Shown here: in pieces, positions 1 through 8,831 of the stretch
Layout: every line of letters starts with the position of its first letter
How positions within the stretch are numbered: the stretch's first letter is position 1
Assembly (NCBI RefSeq): GCF_000968535.2
Contig: NC_016112.1
Span: forward strand, 2,108,001-2,172,000
DNA: 64,000 nucleotides
DNA from: Methylotuvimicrobium alcaliphilum 20Z
Lineage (GTDB): Bacteria; Pseudomonadota; Gammaproteobacteria; Methylococcales; Methylomonadaceae
Reading direction: 5' to 3'
Translations under genes and position numbers: made by a program
The notes under the pieces: model-generated
The model's input: only the letters and a program-made list of their open reading frames with translations
The model's database searches: none
Told to the model about the DNA's origin: nothing

Positions 1-86
1 GTAAAATACGGCGTAAATTCTTATTCAATCGGCAACATTTGGTCTATCCTTATTGATAAATTCTTAATTGGCAAGGTTATATACCA

Positions 87-677
87 ATGTTTCGAGAACG
101 AAAAGAATATAGAAAAAACCTAACTTCTTCAGGAAAGTTGCATTTAGCAGGTGAAACATTGGACTTTATTAGTCACGATGTTTCTGTGAATGGTATCTTG
201 ATCGAAATCGTGCCCGGGAAGTTGTTGGCTACCTTTAGCGATTTTGAATCGTTTATTAATGAAAATAGTGCGGCTGAAATTTTTGTTAAAGACTTAATGC
301 TAACCGGCGAAGTTGAAATTATCTGGATAAAAGAAAAAGATAATAATATTTTGATGGGGTTGGAATTCAAGCATGTTATTTACAATGCCGACCGCTTATG
401 GTTGAAACGTCAATATTATCGAAAAAAACAGTCTTTTGTCGGATTCTTGATGCTTAAAAACAAGAGAGTGGAATTCGAAGGAAAAAACATTTCGGTAGAC
501 GGCCTGATGATCTATGTAAAAGATCTCGACAAAGATTTGTTGCCGAACTCCGTGGTTAGTTTGTATTCCGAACCCTTACAAATGAAAGGGATGGCTAAGA
601 TTTGTTGGATACAACATGAGCAAGAGCAAGAAAAAAACGGTGCGTTAATAGGCTTACGTTATTTGAGTAGTGAATGA
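87..677 (+). CDS. Tandem PilZ-domain protein
   Basis: A 196-residue protein with two PilZ-like halves. The first has a basic RxxxR motif (Arg5-Arg9) and a canonical DxSxxG at residues 31-36. The second has RxxxR at Arg108-Arg112 and an NxSxxG variant at 134-139. PilZ domains bind cyclic di-GMP through these two motifs, so the first half looks competent and the second slightly degenerate. There is no signal peptide or membrane segment, so it is probably a cytosolic c-di-GMP effector. No partner gene adjoins it. A type-A repeat begins two bases after its stop codon. Confidence 0.72.
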   Translation: MFRERKEYRKNLTSSGKLHLAGETLDFISHDVSVNGILIEIVPGKLLATFSDFESFINENSAAEIFVKDLMLTGEVEIIWIKEKDNNILMGLEFKHVIYNADRLWLKRQYYRKKQSFVGFLMLKNKRVEFEGKNISVDGLMIYVKDLDKDLLPNSVVSLYSEPLQMKGMAKICWIQHEQEQEKNGALIGLRYLSSE

Positions 678-678
678 G

Positions 679-969
679 TATACCCATTGTAGATGAAAAT
701 TCGGCTTTGGGGTGCCCGTCAAAGGTCGCCGTAAACCCAGCACCTAAATTCCATAGGTCTTTGGCAATGATTCAAAATCATGGCTTATTTAGGTGTTGGG
801 CAAATACGTCGATGTAGGCTCTATGCCAGCTCCATGCTGGCATAGCCTTTGCGAGCGCCATGGATGGCGTGTATTAGGGCAATGCAGGAGCAATTGCCGA
901 GGAGCAAAAATCGACCTAGCCTCCCCAAGGCCTCCTCCGACAATGCTGAAATTTGAAGTGCGAAGGTAT
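679..969 (-). repeat. Mosaic palindromic repeat, type A, copy A1
   Basis: This fills the 324-base gap between the PilZ gene and the pterin dehydratase. It starts at TATACCCATTGTAGAT and ends at a GAAATTTGAAGTGCG-type arm plus GGTAT, which are the two end signatures of the type-A family. Inside are nested hairpins: GCCAGC/GCTGGC, and a module shared with copy G2 (GCCATGGATGGCGTG followed by GGAGCAATTGCCGAGGAGC). About 50 bases near 740-790 are unique to this copy. A 60-codon open frame inside (793-975) is a by-product of the repeat. Confidence 0.8.
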
Positions 970-1001
970 GTTTAACTGTCTTGTATCCGTAAGGGACATT
1001 G

Positions 1002-1388
1002 TTAGTCGTACTTGATATATTTAAAACGAGGGTCGTCCGGTGTGCCCTCTAGCGATGAGCTTTCTTCTAATCCGGGTTGCCACATGACAACCTCCTCGAT
1101 TTTTTTTGCTAGTTCGAAATCTTTGTTCGTGATGCCTTTCGCGGCGTGGTTGACCAATTTGACGATTACGAAAGCATAGGACACGGTCAGGTCGGGATGG
1201 TGGAAGGCTGCTTCGGCTAGGTGACCTACGGTATTGACGATCATCAGTGTAGATTTCCAACCGCTTGTTTTGTATTTGCGACGAATCCATCCTTTTTCGA
1301 GATACCAGTTCGGTAATTCCGCTTTGAGTCTAGCTTCGACCTCTTGATCGGAATAGGTTTCTTCGTGTTTGCGTTCTCTCCAGCTCAT
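1002..1388 (-). CDS. phhB: Pterin-4a-carbinolamine dehydratase
   Basis: Pterin-4a-carbinolamine dehydratase/DCoH family. It dehydrates 4a-hydroxytetrahydrobiopterin to quinonoid dihydropterin and so recycles the cofactor of aromatic amino acid hydroxylases. The family signature is visible as an AAFHHPDL stretch followed by a conserved NHAAKGITNKDFELAKKIE helix. I start at the ATG at 1388 (128 residues) because a GAGG lies 8 bases upstream; an ATG 27 bases further upstream lacks one. No phenylalanine hydroxylase gene is adjacent, so its physiological partner cannot be read from the window. Confidence 0.85.
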   Translation of the reverse strand: MSWRERKHEETYSDQEVEARLKAELPNWYLEKGWIRRKYKTSGWKSTLMIVNTVGHLAEAAFHHPDLTVSYAFVIVKLVNHAAKGITNKDFELAKKIEEVVMWQPGLEESSSLEGTPDDPRFKYIKYD

Positions 1389-1438
1389 GATGATGACCTC
1401 ATTCAAATTAAGCACAATAATAGTGGTGGATGACGATA

Positions 1439-1942
1439 TTATTCATCCTCTTTGACGCATTCTAACAATGAATATTGGATGATGAATAGCGTGATTGCGA
1501 TGGGAAATAGCAAAAAATGTTCAATAAGCAACAAGCTGACAACTGAAAAACTCATCGCTACCAATGACAGTAAGCGCTTGCGCCCGGCAATCTTTAACAT
1601 GACTCTCAGCGTTTCTTGATCGATGTTCTTCCTTTGTCCGACAAAAAGTATTACCGTTATAAGAGAAACGAAAGCTAGAAAATATGGGAAATATACGAAC
1701 ATCGGCGCATCGGGTTCGAAAAAACGATGCCAATAAGCAAACCATACGAATAACGTGCTCGATGCATAAAAGTCATGCCAGTTAAGATAGCTGGGCTTAT
1801 TAACCAATATGCCGATTCCGCTAAGCGCCATTACCGCTCCCATGACCGGAACGACAAGCGGCGACAATAAATAGGCAACCAGCGGATGATTATTATCGGC
1901 AAGGTAGCCCAGGGATAGGCAAGTTAAAATGAAAATTGGCAT
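1439..1942 (-). CDS. Small multi-pass membrane protein
   Basis: A 167-residue, strongly hydrophobic protein that I do not recognise. About five hydrophobic stretches can be seen (roughly residues 1-14, 22-46, 58-70, 80-101 and 124-157), separated by short polar loops, with a basic loop KNIDQETLRVMLKIAGRKR before the last pair. It ends in an acidic tail, CVKEDE. It lies 50 bases upstream of, and in the same direction as, the pterin dehydratase gene, so the two may be co-transcribed. No function is assigned. Confidence 0.55.
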   Translation of the reverse strand: MPIFILTCLSLGYLADNNHPLVAYLLSPLVVPVMGAVMALSGIGILVNKPSYLNWHDFYASSTLFVWFAYWHRFFEPDAPMFVYFPYFLAFVSLITVILFVGQRKNIDQETLRVMLKIAGRKRLLSLVAMSFSVVSLLLIEHFLLFPIAITLFIIQYSLLECVKEDE

Positions 1943-2093
1943 AAATTTGTGAAAATGGTGGCATCATAGTGGATTGTATCTCAAAGACGGTATTTGCCAA
2001 TGAATCTATTGCTTGGATGTTAGTCATACGTGAAGATCGGTGATCAACCGGCTACAATGATGAGACTGTTGAGTAAAAACCGGAGGAACGCAC

Positions 2094-4505
2094 ATGTCAG
2101 AAAAATTCAAGTACATCCGTTGGTTTGAGGAACTAACGATCGACGATATTCCCTTGGTTGGCGGCAAGAATGCCTCGCTGGGCGAAATGTACCTCGAACT
2201 AGCCACCGAAGGCATCCGCGTGCCGAACGGCTTCGCGATTACTGCGGAAGGTTACCGGCACATGCTCGATAAAGCGGATGCCTGGGAAGCCTTACATGAG
2301 GCGCTCGATACCTTGAATCCGGACGATGTGAACGACTTGGCTAAGCGAGCCAGAAAAGCGCGAGATATCGTTTACGCGGCGCCGCTATCCGAAGACTTGG
2401 AGCATGAAATTCTGATTGCTTTCGATCAACTGCAGCGACAATACGATGAGGAATTGACCGTTGCGGTTAGAAGTTCGGCGACGGCCGAGGATTTGCCGAC
2501 CGCGAGCTTTGCGGGTCAGCAGGACACCTATCTGAACGTGCATAGCGGACAGGCTCTGCTCGATGCGTGTAAACGCTGTTTCGCGAGCCTGTTCACCGAT
2601 CGGGCGATTCATTATCGGATCGATCAAGGTTTCGATCATTTCAAGGTGTCGTTATCGATCGGCGTGATGAAAATGGTCCGTTCGGATTTGGCGTCGAGCG
2701 GCGTAATGTTCTCGATCGATACCGAATCGGGCTTCAAAGATGCGGTATTCATTACCGGTGCTTACGGCCTCGGTGAAAATGTCGTGCAGGGTTCGGTCGA
2801 CCCGGACGAGTTTTATGTGCATAAGCCTACCTTCGAGCAAGGTCATCGTTGTGTGTTGCGACGGTCGCTGGGCGCGAAAAAAATTAAGATGGTCTATAGC
2901 GAAGGCCGTACGCGCGAGCAAACTTGTAATGTCGTGACGTCAGCCGAGGAGCGTTCGCAATTTTGCTTGAGCGACGACGAGGTGCTGACTTTGGCCGATT
3001 ACGCGATCAAGATCGAGAAGCACTACAGCGCGAAGGCTGGCATGCCCAGGCCAATGGATATCGAATGGGCGAAGGACGGGCTGGACGGACAACTCTATAT
3101 CGTACAGGCACGGCCCGAAACAGTCGCATCGCAGTTGAGCGGGACGACGCTCGAACAATACGAACTGAAACAAAAGGCCGAGGCGATTGTGACAGGACGA
3201 GCGGTCGGCAGCAAGATCGCGGTCGGTACCGCGCATGTGATCAAAAATGTCAGCCAATTGAATACCTTCAAACCCGGCGAAGTGTTGATTACCGACATGA
3301 CCACACCGGATTGGGAACCGGTCATGAAAACGGCCGCAGCGATCGTGACCAATCGAGGTGGGCGCACCTGTCATGCCGCAATCATCGCTCGCGAGCTGGG
3401 TGTTCCGGCCGTGATCGGCTGCGACAATGCGACCGAAACGATTAAAACCGGTACGACTGTCACGGTATCCTGCGCCGAAGGCGATGCCGGCAAGGTTTAT
3501 GACGGCGAGTTGAGTTTCGATGTCAATAAGACCGATCTTTCCGGATTGAAGCGACCGAAAACTAAAATTATGCTGAATTTGGGCAATCCGGAATTGGCAT
3601 TCAAACTCAGCTTTTTGCCGAATGACGGCGTCGGATTGGCGCGGATGGAATTCATCATTACCGAGTTTATCAAGGCTCATCCGATGGCGTTGATTCATCC
3701 TGAACGCATACAAGATGCCGAAGAAAAAGCAAAGATTAAACGCTTGACCCGCTATTATGCGCAGCCGGAGGATTTTTTCATCGAGCGTCTTGCGGAGGGA
3801 GTCGGTACGATCGCTGCAGCGTTTTATCCGAAGCCGGTCGTGGTCAGAATGTCCGACTTCAAGACTAATGAGTATGCAACCTTGCTCGGCGGTCGCGGGT
3901 TCGAGCGCGACGAGGCGAATCCGATGATCGGTTTCAGAGGCGCTTCGCGTTATGTGCATCCCGATTATAAGGAAGGCTTCGCACTCGAATGCCGAGCGAT
4001 GAAGCGGGTTCGCGAAGACATGGGTTTGACCAACGTGATTCTTATGATTCCGTTTTGCCGCCGGGAGCAAGAAGCGGTGCGCGTTTTGGATTATATGGCC
4101 GAGCTCGGTTTGAAAAGAGGGGAGAACGGACTCGAAATTTATGTGATGTGCGAAATTCCGAATAATGTGATTCGTATCGATGCGTTTTCGAAGCTGTTCG
4201 ACGGATTTTCGATCGGCTCGAACGATTTGACACAATTGACGCTCGGCGTCGATAGGGATTCCGAAATACTTGCCGAAGATTTCGATGAGCGCGATCCGGG
4301 CGTTAAAGAAATGATTCGTATGGCTGTGGAAGGCGCGCGCCGTAACGGCAAGCATTCCGGCTTGTGCGGGCAGGCGCCATCCGATTATCCGGAAATGGCC
4401 GAATACCTAGTCGAAATTGGCATCGATTCGATGAGTTTGAATCCGGATACGGTGTTGCAGACGACCCAGCGGATTTTGAAAATGGAAGAACAATTAAAAG
4501 GGTGA
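2094..4505 (+). CDS. ppsA: Phosphoenolpyruvate synthase
   Basis: Pyruvate, water dikinase: pyruvate + ATP + water gives PEP + AMP + phosphate, in the cytosol. The 803-residue length is typical. The N-terminal ATP-grasp domain contains VRSSATAEDLPTASFAGQQ and ends near residue 350. The swivelling phosphohistidine domain has GGRTCHAAIIAREL with the phosphorylated His at about 427. The C-terminal PEP/pyruvate barrel has GSNDLTQLTLGVDRD and the catalytic Cys at about 758 in SGLCGQAPSD. A GGAGG lies about 8 bases before the ATG. In methanotrophs this enzyme supports gluconeogenic flux; here it opposes the pyruvate kinase-like gene at 22.6-24.6 kb. Confidence 0.95.
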   Translation: MSEKFKYIRWFEELTIDDIPLVGGKNASLGEMYLELATEGIRVPNGFAITAEGYRHMLDKADAWEALHEALDTLNPDDVNDLAKRARKARDIVYAAPLSEDLEHEILIAFDQLQRQYDEELTVAVRSSATAEDLPTASFAGQQDTYLNVHSGQALLDACKRCFASLFTDRAIHYRIDQGFDHFKVSLSIGVMKMVRSDLASSGVMFSIDTESGFKDAVFITGAYGLGENVVQGSVDPDEFYVHKPTFEQGHRCVLRRSLGAKKIKMVYSEGRTREQTCNVVTSAEERSQFCLSDDEVLTLADYAIKIEKHYSAKAGMPRPMDIEWAKDGLDGQLYIVQARPETVASQLSGTTLEQYELKQKAEAIVTGRAVGSKIAVGTAHVIKNVSQLNTFKPGEVLITDMTTPDWEPVMKTAAAIVTNRGGRTCHAAIIARELGVPAVIGCDNATETIKTGTTVTVSCAEGDAGKVYDGELSFDVNKTDLSGLKRPKTKIMLNLGNPELAFKLSFLPNDGVGLARMEFIITEFIKAHPMALIHPERIQDAEEKAKIKRLTRYYAQPEDFFIERLAEGVGTIAAAFYPKPVVVRMSDFKTNEYATLLGGRGFERDEANPMIGFRGASRYVHPDYKEGFALECRAMKRVREDMGLTNVILMIPFCRREQEAVRVLDYMAELGLKRGENGLEIYVMCEIPNNVIRIDAFSKLFDGFSIGSNDLTQLTLGVDRDSEILAEDFDERDPGVKEMIRMAVEGARRNGKHSGLCGQAPSDYPEMAEYLVEIGIDSMSLNPDTVLQTTQRILKMEEQLKG

Positions 4506-4574
4506 TAATCCTGAGCAGCCGGAGCCCATCGATACCCTTTGCGAGTCAAATTTGGTAGTTTAACCAAGCAGAAA

Positions 4575-4700
4575 ATGAAGTTCATGAATTAACTCAAGAG
4601 GTTGCCTGAGTATCCTTGTTAACCTCTCGGGTAAGCGAGAGTTTTACACAAATGAGTAACGAGTTATTGAATTAACTTGTTACTCTTCATGGTGAAATGC
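4575..4700 (+). repeat. Element E, copy E1
   Basis: An approximately 126-bp non-coding element between ppsA and selO. It begins ATGAAGTTCATGAATTAA, contains an AAGAGGTTGCCTGAG segment, and ends at a GAGTTATTGAATTAACTTG palindromic core followed by CATGGTGAAATGC. A diverged copy lies in the opposite orientation at 36751-36876. No terminal inverted repeat or target duplication was recognised. A short remnant of a type-A repeat end (ATACCCTTTGCGAGTCAAAT) lies just upstream, at about 4534-4553. Confidence 0.6.
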
Positions 4701-4713
4701 TTTTTTAGGATAA

Positions 4714-6192
4714 TCACGTCCCGCAAAACGTTTGATAAACACGTTCGTCGGGTTGAGGCGGTTCTTGATAATGCCGGCAACCGGGTTGTTCGGTAAATGG
4801 TTTGTTGAGTACGTCGAGCAATGCTTCAAACTTTGAAAAGTCCTCGTCTTGAACCGCCGCGCTCAATGCTTGTTCAACCTTGTGGTTACGCGGAATATAA
4901 GCCGGATTGACTTGGCGCATGGCTTCGGCACGTTGCGCCGGAGACCCCGGTTCTTGATCGAGACGGGTTTGCCAGCGCTCTAACCAATTGTCAAAGTCCG
5001 GTGTTTGTGGCAAATAATCATTCAGGGCCGGTTCTGTAGCGGGTCCCTCGGCGATATGGCTCAGTGCTCGAAAAACATTGGTGTAGTCGGCTTTATGTTG
5101 TTGCAGCAATTGAAGCAAGGAATCGATCAATTGTTTATCGTCCTGTTGCTCGATTGCTAAGCCTAGTTTGCGACGCATGCCCGTCAACCAAAAATTGTCG
5201 AAAATATCTGAAAACCGATTGATGATTTCAACGGCGATAGCGATTGCCGAGTCTTGCTCGTCATGGAGTAGCGGTAATAAGGTTTCCGCGAACCTTGCTA
5301 AGTTCCATTGGGCAATTCGTGGTTGATTGCCGAAAGCATAACGGCCGAAATCGTCGATTGAGCTGAATACGGTGTCCGGATTGTACTGATCCATGAATGC
5401 GCATGGGCCGTAGTCGATCGTTTCGCCCGAAATCGTCATATTATCGGTGTTCATGACGCCATGGATAAAACCGACATGCATCCAACGTGCAATCAGCGAC
5501 GCTTGCCGTTCTTGAACGGTTGTCAGCAATGCCGAATAGGGATTCGGTGCGGATTTCAAATCCGGGTAATGACGGCCTATTGCGTAGTCGGCTAAAAGCT
5601 TGACGGCTTCCCTGTCTTCTCGCATGGCAAAATATTGAAATGTGCCGATGCGAATATGGCTTGAAGCAACGCGCGTTAATACGGCGCCGGGTAGCGGCGT
5701 TTCTCGGAATACCGGTTCGCCGCTCGTTACGGCGGCCAGAGCGCGTGTCGTAGGAATGCCGAGTGCATGCATCGCGTCACTAATCAAATATTCGCGAAGA
5801 ACAGGCCCTAATGCGGCTCGTCCGTCGCCGCGACGCGAGAAGGGCGTTTGTCCCGAGCCTTTTAGTTGAATATCCCAGCGCCTTCCGGCGCGATCAATAA
5901 CTTCCCCGAGTAAAATCGCCCGGCCGTCTCCCAATTGAGGTACGAAGTTTCCGAATTGATGCCCGGCATAAGCCATGGCGAGCGGTTCCGCGCCTTCAGG
6001 AACGAGATTGCCGGAAAAGAGTGCAGCTGCGGTTTTGTTATCTAGTTCATCCAAGTCCAAGCCCAACTGATCCGCTAAGTTTCTGTTCAGTTTGATCAAG
6101 CGAGGGGATTGAACCGGTGTAGGATTTAATCGCGTACCGAAACGTTCGGGTAGGCGTGCGTAGGTGTTATCGAAGTTAAATGACGGCATCAT
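4714..6192 (-). CDS. selO: SelO-family protein adenylyltransferase
   Basis: YdiU/SelO pseudokinase family, whose members transfer AMP from ATP to protein Ser/Thr/Tyr residues during redox stress. Family landmarks are present in order: MAYAGHQFGNFVPQLGDGRA, then LKGSGQTPFSRRGDGRAALG, the HGVMNTDNMTISGETIDYGPCAFMD metal/ATP-binding stretch, and a C-terminal NPAYIPRNHKVEQAL. It ends in FCGT; many SelO proteins carry a C-terminal Cys or Sec close to the end, and here it is an ordinary Cys codon. I use the ATG at 6192 (492 residues); the longer frame would need a TTG start at 6213. Confidence 0.9.
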   Translation of the reverse strand: MMPSFNFDNTYARLPERFGTRLNPTPVQSPRLIKLNRNLADQLGLDLDELDNKTAAALFSGNLVPEGAEPLAMAYAGHQFGNFVPQLGDGRAILLGEVIDRAGRRWDIQLKGSGQTPFSRRGDGRAALGPVLREYLISDAMHALGIPTTRALAAVTSGEPVFRETPLPGAVLTRVASSHIRIGTFQYFAMREDREAVKLLADYAIGRHYPDLKSAPNPYSALLTTVQERQASLIARWMHVGFIHGVMNTDNMTISGETIDYGPCAFMDQYNPDTVFSSIDDFGRYAFGNQPRIAQWNLARFAETLLPLLHDEQDSAIAIAVEIINRFSDIFDNFWLTGMRRKLGLAIEQQDDKQLIDSLLQLLQQHKADYTNVFRALSHIAEGPATEPALNDYLPQTPDFDNWLERWQTRLDQEPGSPAQRAEAMRQVNPAYIPRNHKVEQALSAAVQDEDFSKFEALLDVLNKPFTEQPGCRHYQEPPQPDERVYQTFCGT

Positions 6193-6347
6193 GATTCTAT
6201 TGGCTTTCAGCAAAGTGTTTGAGTTGGGCTATCTAAAAATAGCGTCCTAAATAAAAAGATAACTTGGACGGTATAATAGTTTAAAAGTTTACTAAAATAC
6301 TAGGGAATTGACCAAAAGATATGATTGGATTTAACTTCTAAATTGAT

Positions 6348-6615
6348 CCTGATTAGCAAGATGCTTCAGCTTGCCGAAGCTAAGTGTCCGAGCAGGGGCA
6401 AGTCGTAATCGCAAAAACTAAAATATGCTGTTACCCAAGCTCCAGCTTGGGTAACCTGTTCAGGAAGCTGGAGCTTCCGGGGTGTCTTTCCCAAGCTTGG
6501 GAAAAAGTGTGATGTGGGTTGACCGTTTTTAGCTTGACGCGAATGGCTTGCGAACCCCGTCCTGCTAGGGATATGCTGATCTTTGGGCTTTAGCTGAAGA
6601 AACTTGTTAATCAGG
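6348..6615 (+). mobile_element. MITE-like element B, copy B1
   Basis: This lies in the 516-base gap between selO and the parvulin lipoprotein gene. It is 268 bp long and bounded by inverted repeats of about 24 bp: CCTGATTAGCAAG at the left and CTTGTTAATCAGG at the right, extending inward through a TTCAGCT/AGCTGAA segment. It is flanked by AAATTGAT on the left and AAATTGGT on the right, an imperfect 8-bp target duplication. Inside are the palindromes TTACCCAAGCTCCAGCTTGG and CCCAAGCTTGGG, and half of a CCCCGTCC hairpin. There is no open reading frame for a transposase. Confidence 0.78.
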
Positions 6616-6708
6616 AAATTGGTTAAGGCGGGATAAACAAAAAGCGGTGTATCCGCCGCGGGCGGGCGGATACTTGTTGTGTAGCTGTTTTATCTAAAGG
6701 AGTAACCT

Positions 6709-7680
6709 TTATTGAGCTGCCGGCGCTTCTAACGATTCCGTAGGTTTTTCGCTTGCAGGTTGGTCGGCGGCTGGCGATTCTTCGGCCGGGGCGGCTTCCA
6801 TTTCGGCTTCAGGCGCTGTTGTTTCGCCGAGTTGCGGGGCCGCAGGCGCTTCGATTGGGATCAGGATTTCGACTTGAGCGCCGGCACGCAGGTTTTCCAT
6901 CATCGTTTGAACTTTTTGACGTTGCAAGTAAGGCGTTATTTGCTCTTTAACTTCTTCTAGCGCCGGCATAGTTTGTTGGCGTGAATCTTCTCTCAAGATA
7001 ACGTGCCAGCCGAATTGGGTTTCAACCGGTTCGCTCGTGTATTTGCCGTTTTCAAGGGCGATGACGGCTTCGGAGAATGGCGTTACCATTTGGCTTGGTG
7101 CAAACCAGCCTAGGTCTCCGCCTTCCGGGCCTGAAGGTCCGGTAGAAGTCTTTTTAGCGAGTTCGTCGAATTTTGCGCCTTTATCGAGTTGTGCGATAAT
7201 TTTTTTCGCTTCATCCTCGGTTTTTACCAAAATATGACGAGCTTTGTATTCCATGTTGTTTTCGCCGCCGACATTTTTTTCGTATTCGGCTTTAATTTCC
7301 TCATCGGTCACCGGATTCGATTTTAGATAGTTTTGTAAGGCGGCCTGCGAAAGCAAGGATTTTCTAACGACGTCCATTCTTTGAATAAACTCGGGCGATT
7401 TGTCGAGTTGTTTTTGCAGTGCTTCTTGGACCAACAATTCCCGCTGAACTAATTCCTCGATTAACTTATCTTTCGGGAAAGATTGGCCTTGGGTGCGTTC
7501 GGCAATGTCTTTTTCGAGCTCTTGCAATGCGGTTTTGCTGATATAGACGCCGTTGACCGAAGCGACAGCATCGGCTTTATCGACTTTGGGTGCCACTGGC
7601 GTTGTTGTAGGTTGTTGGCTGTCGCAACCGGCTACAAGCGAAGCGCCGATTAAAAAGAATGGGACGAGTTTATTGGTCAT
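6709..7680 (-). CDS. Parvulin-type peptidyl-prolyl isomerase lipoprotein
   Basis: A 323-residue exported foldase of the SurA/PpiC/PrsA kind. The N-terminus MTNKLVPFFLIGASLVAGC is a lipoprotein signal with lipidated Cys19. A SurA-like helical region spans about residues 40-135. The parvulin domain covers about 141-237 (ARHILVKTEDEAKKI, GGDLGWF, FGWHVI). The last 45 residues are Ala/Pro/Glu-rich and probably disordered. An AGGA sits about 7 bases before the ATG. It lies 20 bases downstream of the bolA-like gene and probably belongs to the yciB-yciI-bolA run. It likely helps outer-membrane or periplasmic protein folding; the substrate is unknown. Confidence 0.88.
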   Translation of the reverse strand: MTNKLVPFFLIGASLVAGCDSQQPTTTPVAPKVDKADAVASVNGVYISKTALQELEKDIAERTQGQSFPKDKLIEELVQRELLVQEALQKQLDKSPEFIQRMDVVRKSLLSQAALQNYLKSNPVTDEEIKAEYEKNVGGENNMEYKARHILVKTEDEAKKIIAQLDKGAKFDELAKKTSTGPSGPEGGDLGWFAPSQMVTPFSEAVIALENGKYTSEPVETQFGWHVILREDSRQQTMPALEEVKEQITPYLQRQKVQTMMENLRAGAQVEILIPIEAPAAPQLGETTAPEAEMEAAPAEESPAADQPASEKPTESLEAPAAQ

Positions 7681-7700
7681 TTAGGTTTCCTTTGTAGGTT

Positions 7701-7973
7701 TCACGGGTTGGTGTATTCGCTGGGGCTCATCGCATTTATGCCTAAGGCATGAATTTGTTGTTTCATCATATCGCCCAACGCTTTATAAATAAGTTGGTGT
7801 CGTTGCACCAAGGTCTTACCTTCAAAAGCGTCGGATACGATCGTAACGTGGTAATGGCCGCCGCCGCTTTGGGCGCCGATATGGCCGGCATGGGCCGCGC
7901 TATTATCTATGATTTCAATTTGCTCGGGCTTAAGTGAGTCGCTGAGCAGTTTTCTAATTACTTCGGTAGTCAT
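7701..7973 (-). CDS. BolA-family protein
   Basis: A 90-residue BolA/IbaG-like protein. The core pattern is visible: AAHAGHIG, then [32 protein letters not shown], ending in [13 protein letters not shown]. BolA proteins pair with monothiol glutaredoxins and help handle [2Fe-2S] clusters; the conserved His residues in this region are candidate ligands. It overlaps the upstream yciI-like gene by four bases (ATGA), so the two are translationally coupled. No glutaredoxin gene is in the window. The sequence alone does not separate BolA from the shorter IbaG subgroup. Confidence 0.88.
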   Translation of the reverse strand: MTTEVIRKLLSDSLKPEQIEIIDNSAAHAGHIGAQSGGGHYHVTIVSDAFEGKTLVQRHQLIYKALGDMMKQQIHALGINAMSPSEYTNP

Positions 7974-8272
7974 TGAGGTAATACCTTTTTAAATGGTTTA
8001 ACGGTAACCTTTGCGTAAACGCCGGCTTCCAGGTAGGGGTCGGCATCGGCCCATTGCTTGGCTTCTTCAAGATCGGCGAATTCGGCGACGACTAGGCTGC
8101 CGGTAAAACCGGCATCTCCCGGGTCGTCACAGTCTACGGCGGGATGCGGGCCGGCTAAAATTAATCGGCCTTGGTCTTGGAGTTCTTGTAGCCTGGCAAG
8201 ATGAGCCGGTCTGGCCGATTTTCTTTTGTCCAAGCTGTTATCGGTATCAGTGCTGATAATTGCATAGAGCAC
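7970..8272 (-). CDS. yciI: YciI-family protein
   Basis: A 100-residue YciI-like ferredoxin-fold protein. It opens with the typical [31 protein letters not shown], in which the His of RPAHL is the conserved family residue, followed by [42 protein letters not shown] and a final KPFKKVLP. Its biochemical role is not established. It sits 3 bases downstream of yciB, overlaps the bolA-like gene by 4 bases, and so forms a tight yciB-yciI-bolA operon, an arrangement common in gammaproteobacteria. Confidence 0.88.
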   Translation of the reverse strand: MLYAIISTDTDNSLDKRKSARPAHLARLQELQDQGRLILAGPHPAVDCDDPGDAGFTGSLVVAEFADLEEAKQWADADPYLEAGVYAKVTVKPFKKVLPQ

Positions 8273-8275
8273 GGT

Positions 8276-8812
8276 TTATTCCTCGGTATCCGGCATATGT
8301 TTATAGAGATAAAGCATTTGTAATACGATAAAAACAACCATCAAACCGGGTACGCCGAAGGTTTTGAAATTAACCCAGTCGTCGGTGTTGAAGTTGTACA
8401 TCACATAAAGATTGATAAAACCGACACTGATAAAAAACAAGGCCCACATTAGATTAAGTCGTCGCCAGATCGGCGATGGCAATGTGATATTGGCGGACAT
8501 GATGCGTTCGATAAACGGCTTTTCGCCGAAGAACTGGCTGGCCAGAAAAGCCAGGCCGAACAGCCATTCGACAATACTCAATTTCCACTTGATGAATTGC
8601 TCGTCTTGCAAATAAATTGTTGCGCCGCCCATGACCAGAATTAGCCCCAGTGTGACCCATTGCATCGTTTCGACTTTTCGATACTTAAACCACATAAAAG
8701 CCACTTGAAGGATGGTTGCGACAATGACTACAGCCGTGGCGATATAAATATCGTAAAGTTTAAACGCGATAAAAAATAAAATGATAGGGAAAAATTCAAA
8801 AAGTTGCTTCAT
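8276..8812 (-). CDS. yciB: Inner-membrane septation-associated protein YciB
   Basis: A 178-residue inner membrane protein of the YciB/IspZ (intracellular septation protein A) family. The family start MKQLFEFFPIILFFIAFKLYDIYIATA is clear, followed by four more hydrophobic spans (about residues 26-45, 50-68, 78-96 and 118-170). The motifs KWKLSIVEWLFG and FGEKPFIERIM, and NLMWALFFISVGFINLYV, are typical. It is linked to cell-envelope synthesis and division in enterobacteria. It heads the minus-strand run with yciI and bolA. Confidence 0.92.
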   Translation of the reverse strand: MKQLFEFFPIILFFIAFKLYDIYIATAVVIVATILQVAFMWFKYRKVETMQWVTLGLILVMGGATIYLQDEQFIKWKLSIVEWLFGLAFLASQFFGEKPFIERIMSANITLPSPIWRRLNLMWALFFISVGFINLYVMYNFNTDDWVNFKTFGVPGLMVVFIVLQMLYLYKHMPDTEE

Positions 8813-8831
8813 GTCGATTCAATTGATGGGT

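Noticed and set aside
793-975. 60-codon frame on the plus strand between the PilZ and pterin dehydratase genes
   Set aside because: It lies wholly inside repeat A1; similar frames occur in other copies of the repeat, so it is a by-product of the palindromes.
2940-4355. A 471-codon open frame antisense to ppsA
   Set aside because: It arises from codon bias in the ppsA frame. It has no recognisable domain, while ppsA is certain.
4500-4713. rho-independent terminator for ppsA
   Set aside because: The inverted sequences near 4650-4690 belong to element E and lack a U-tract.
6348-6615. Insertion sequence
   Set aside because: No transposase frame. The element is treated as non-autonomous.
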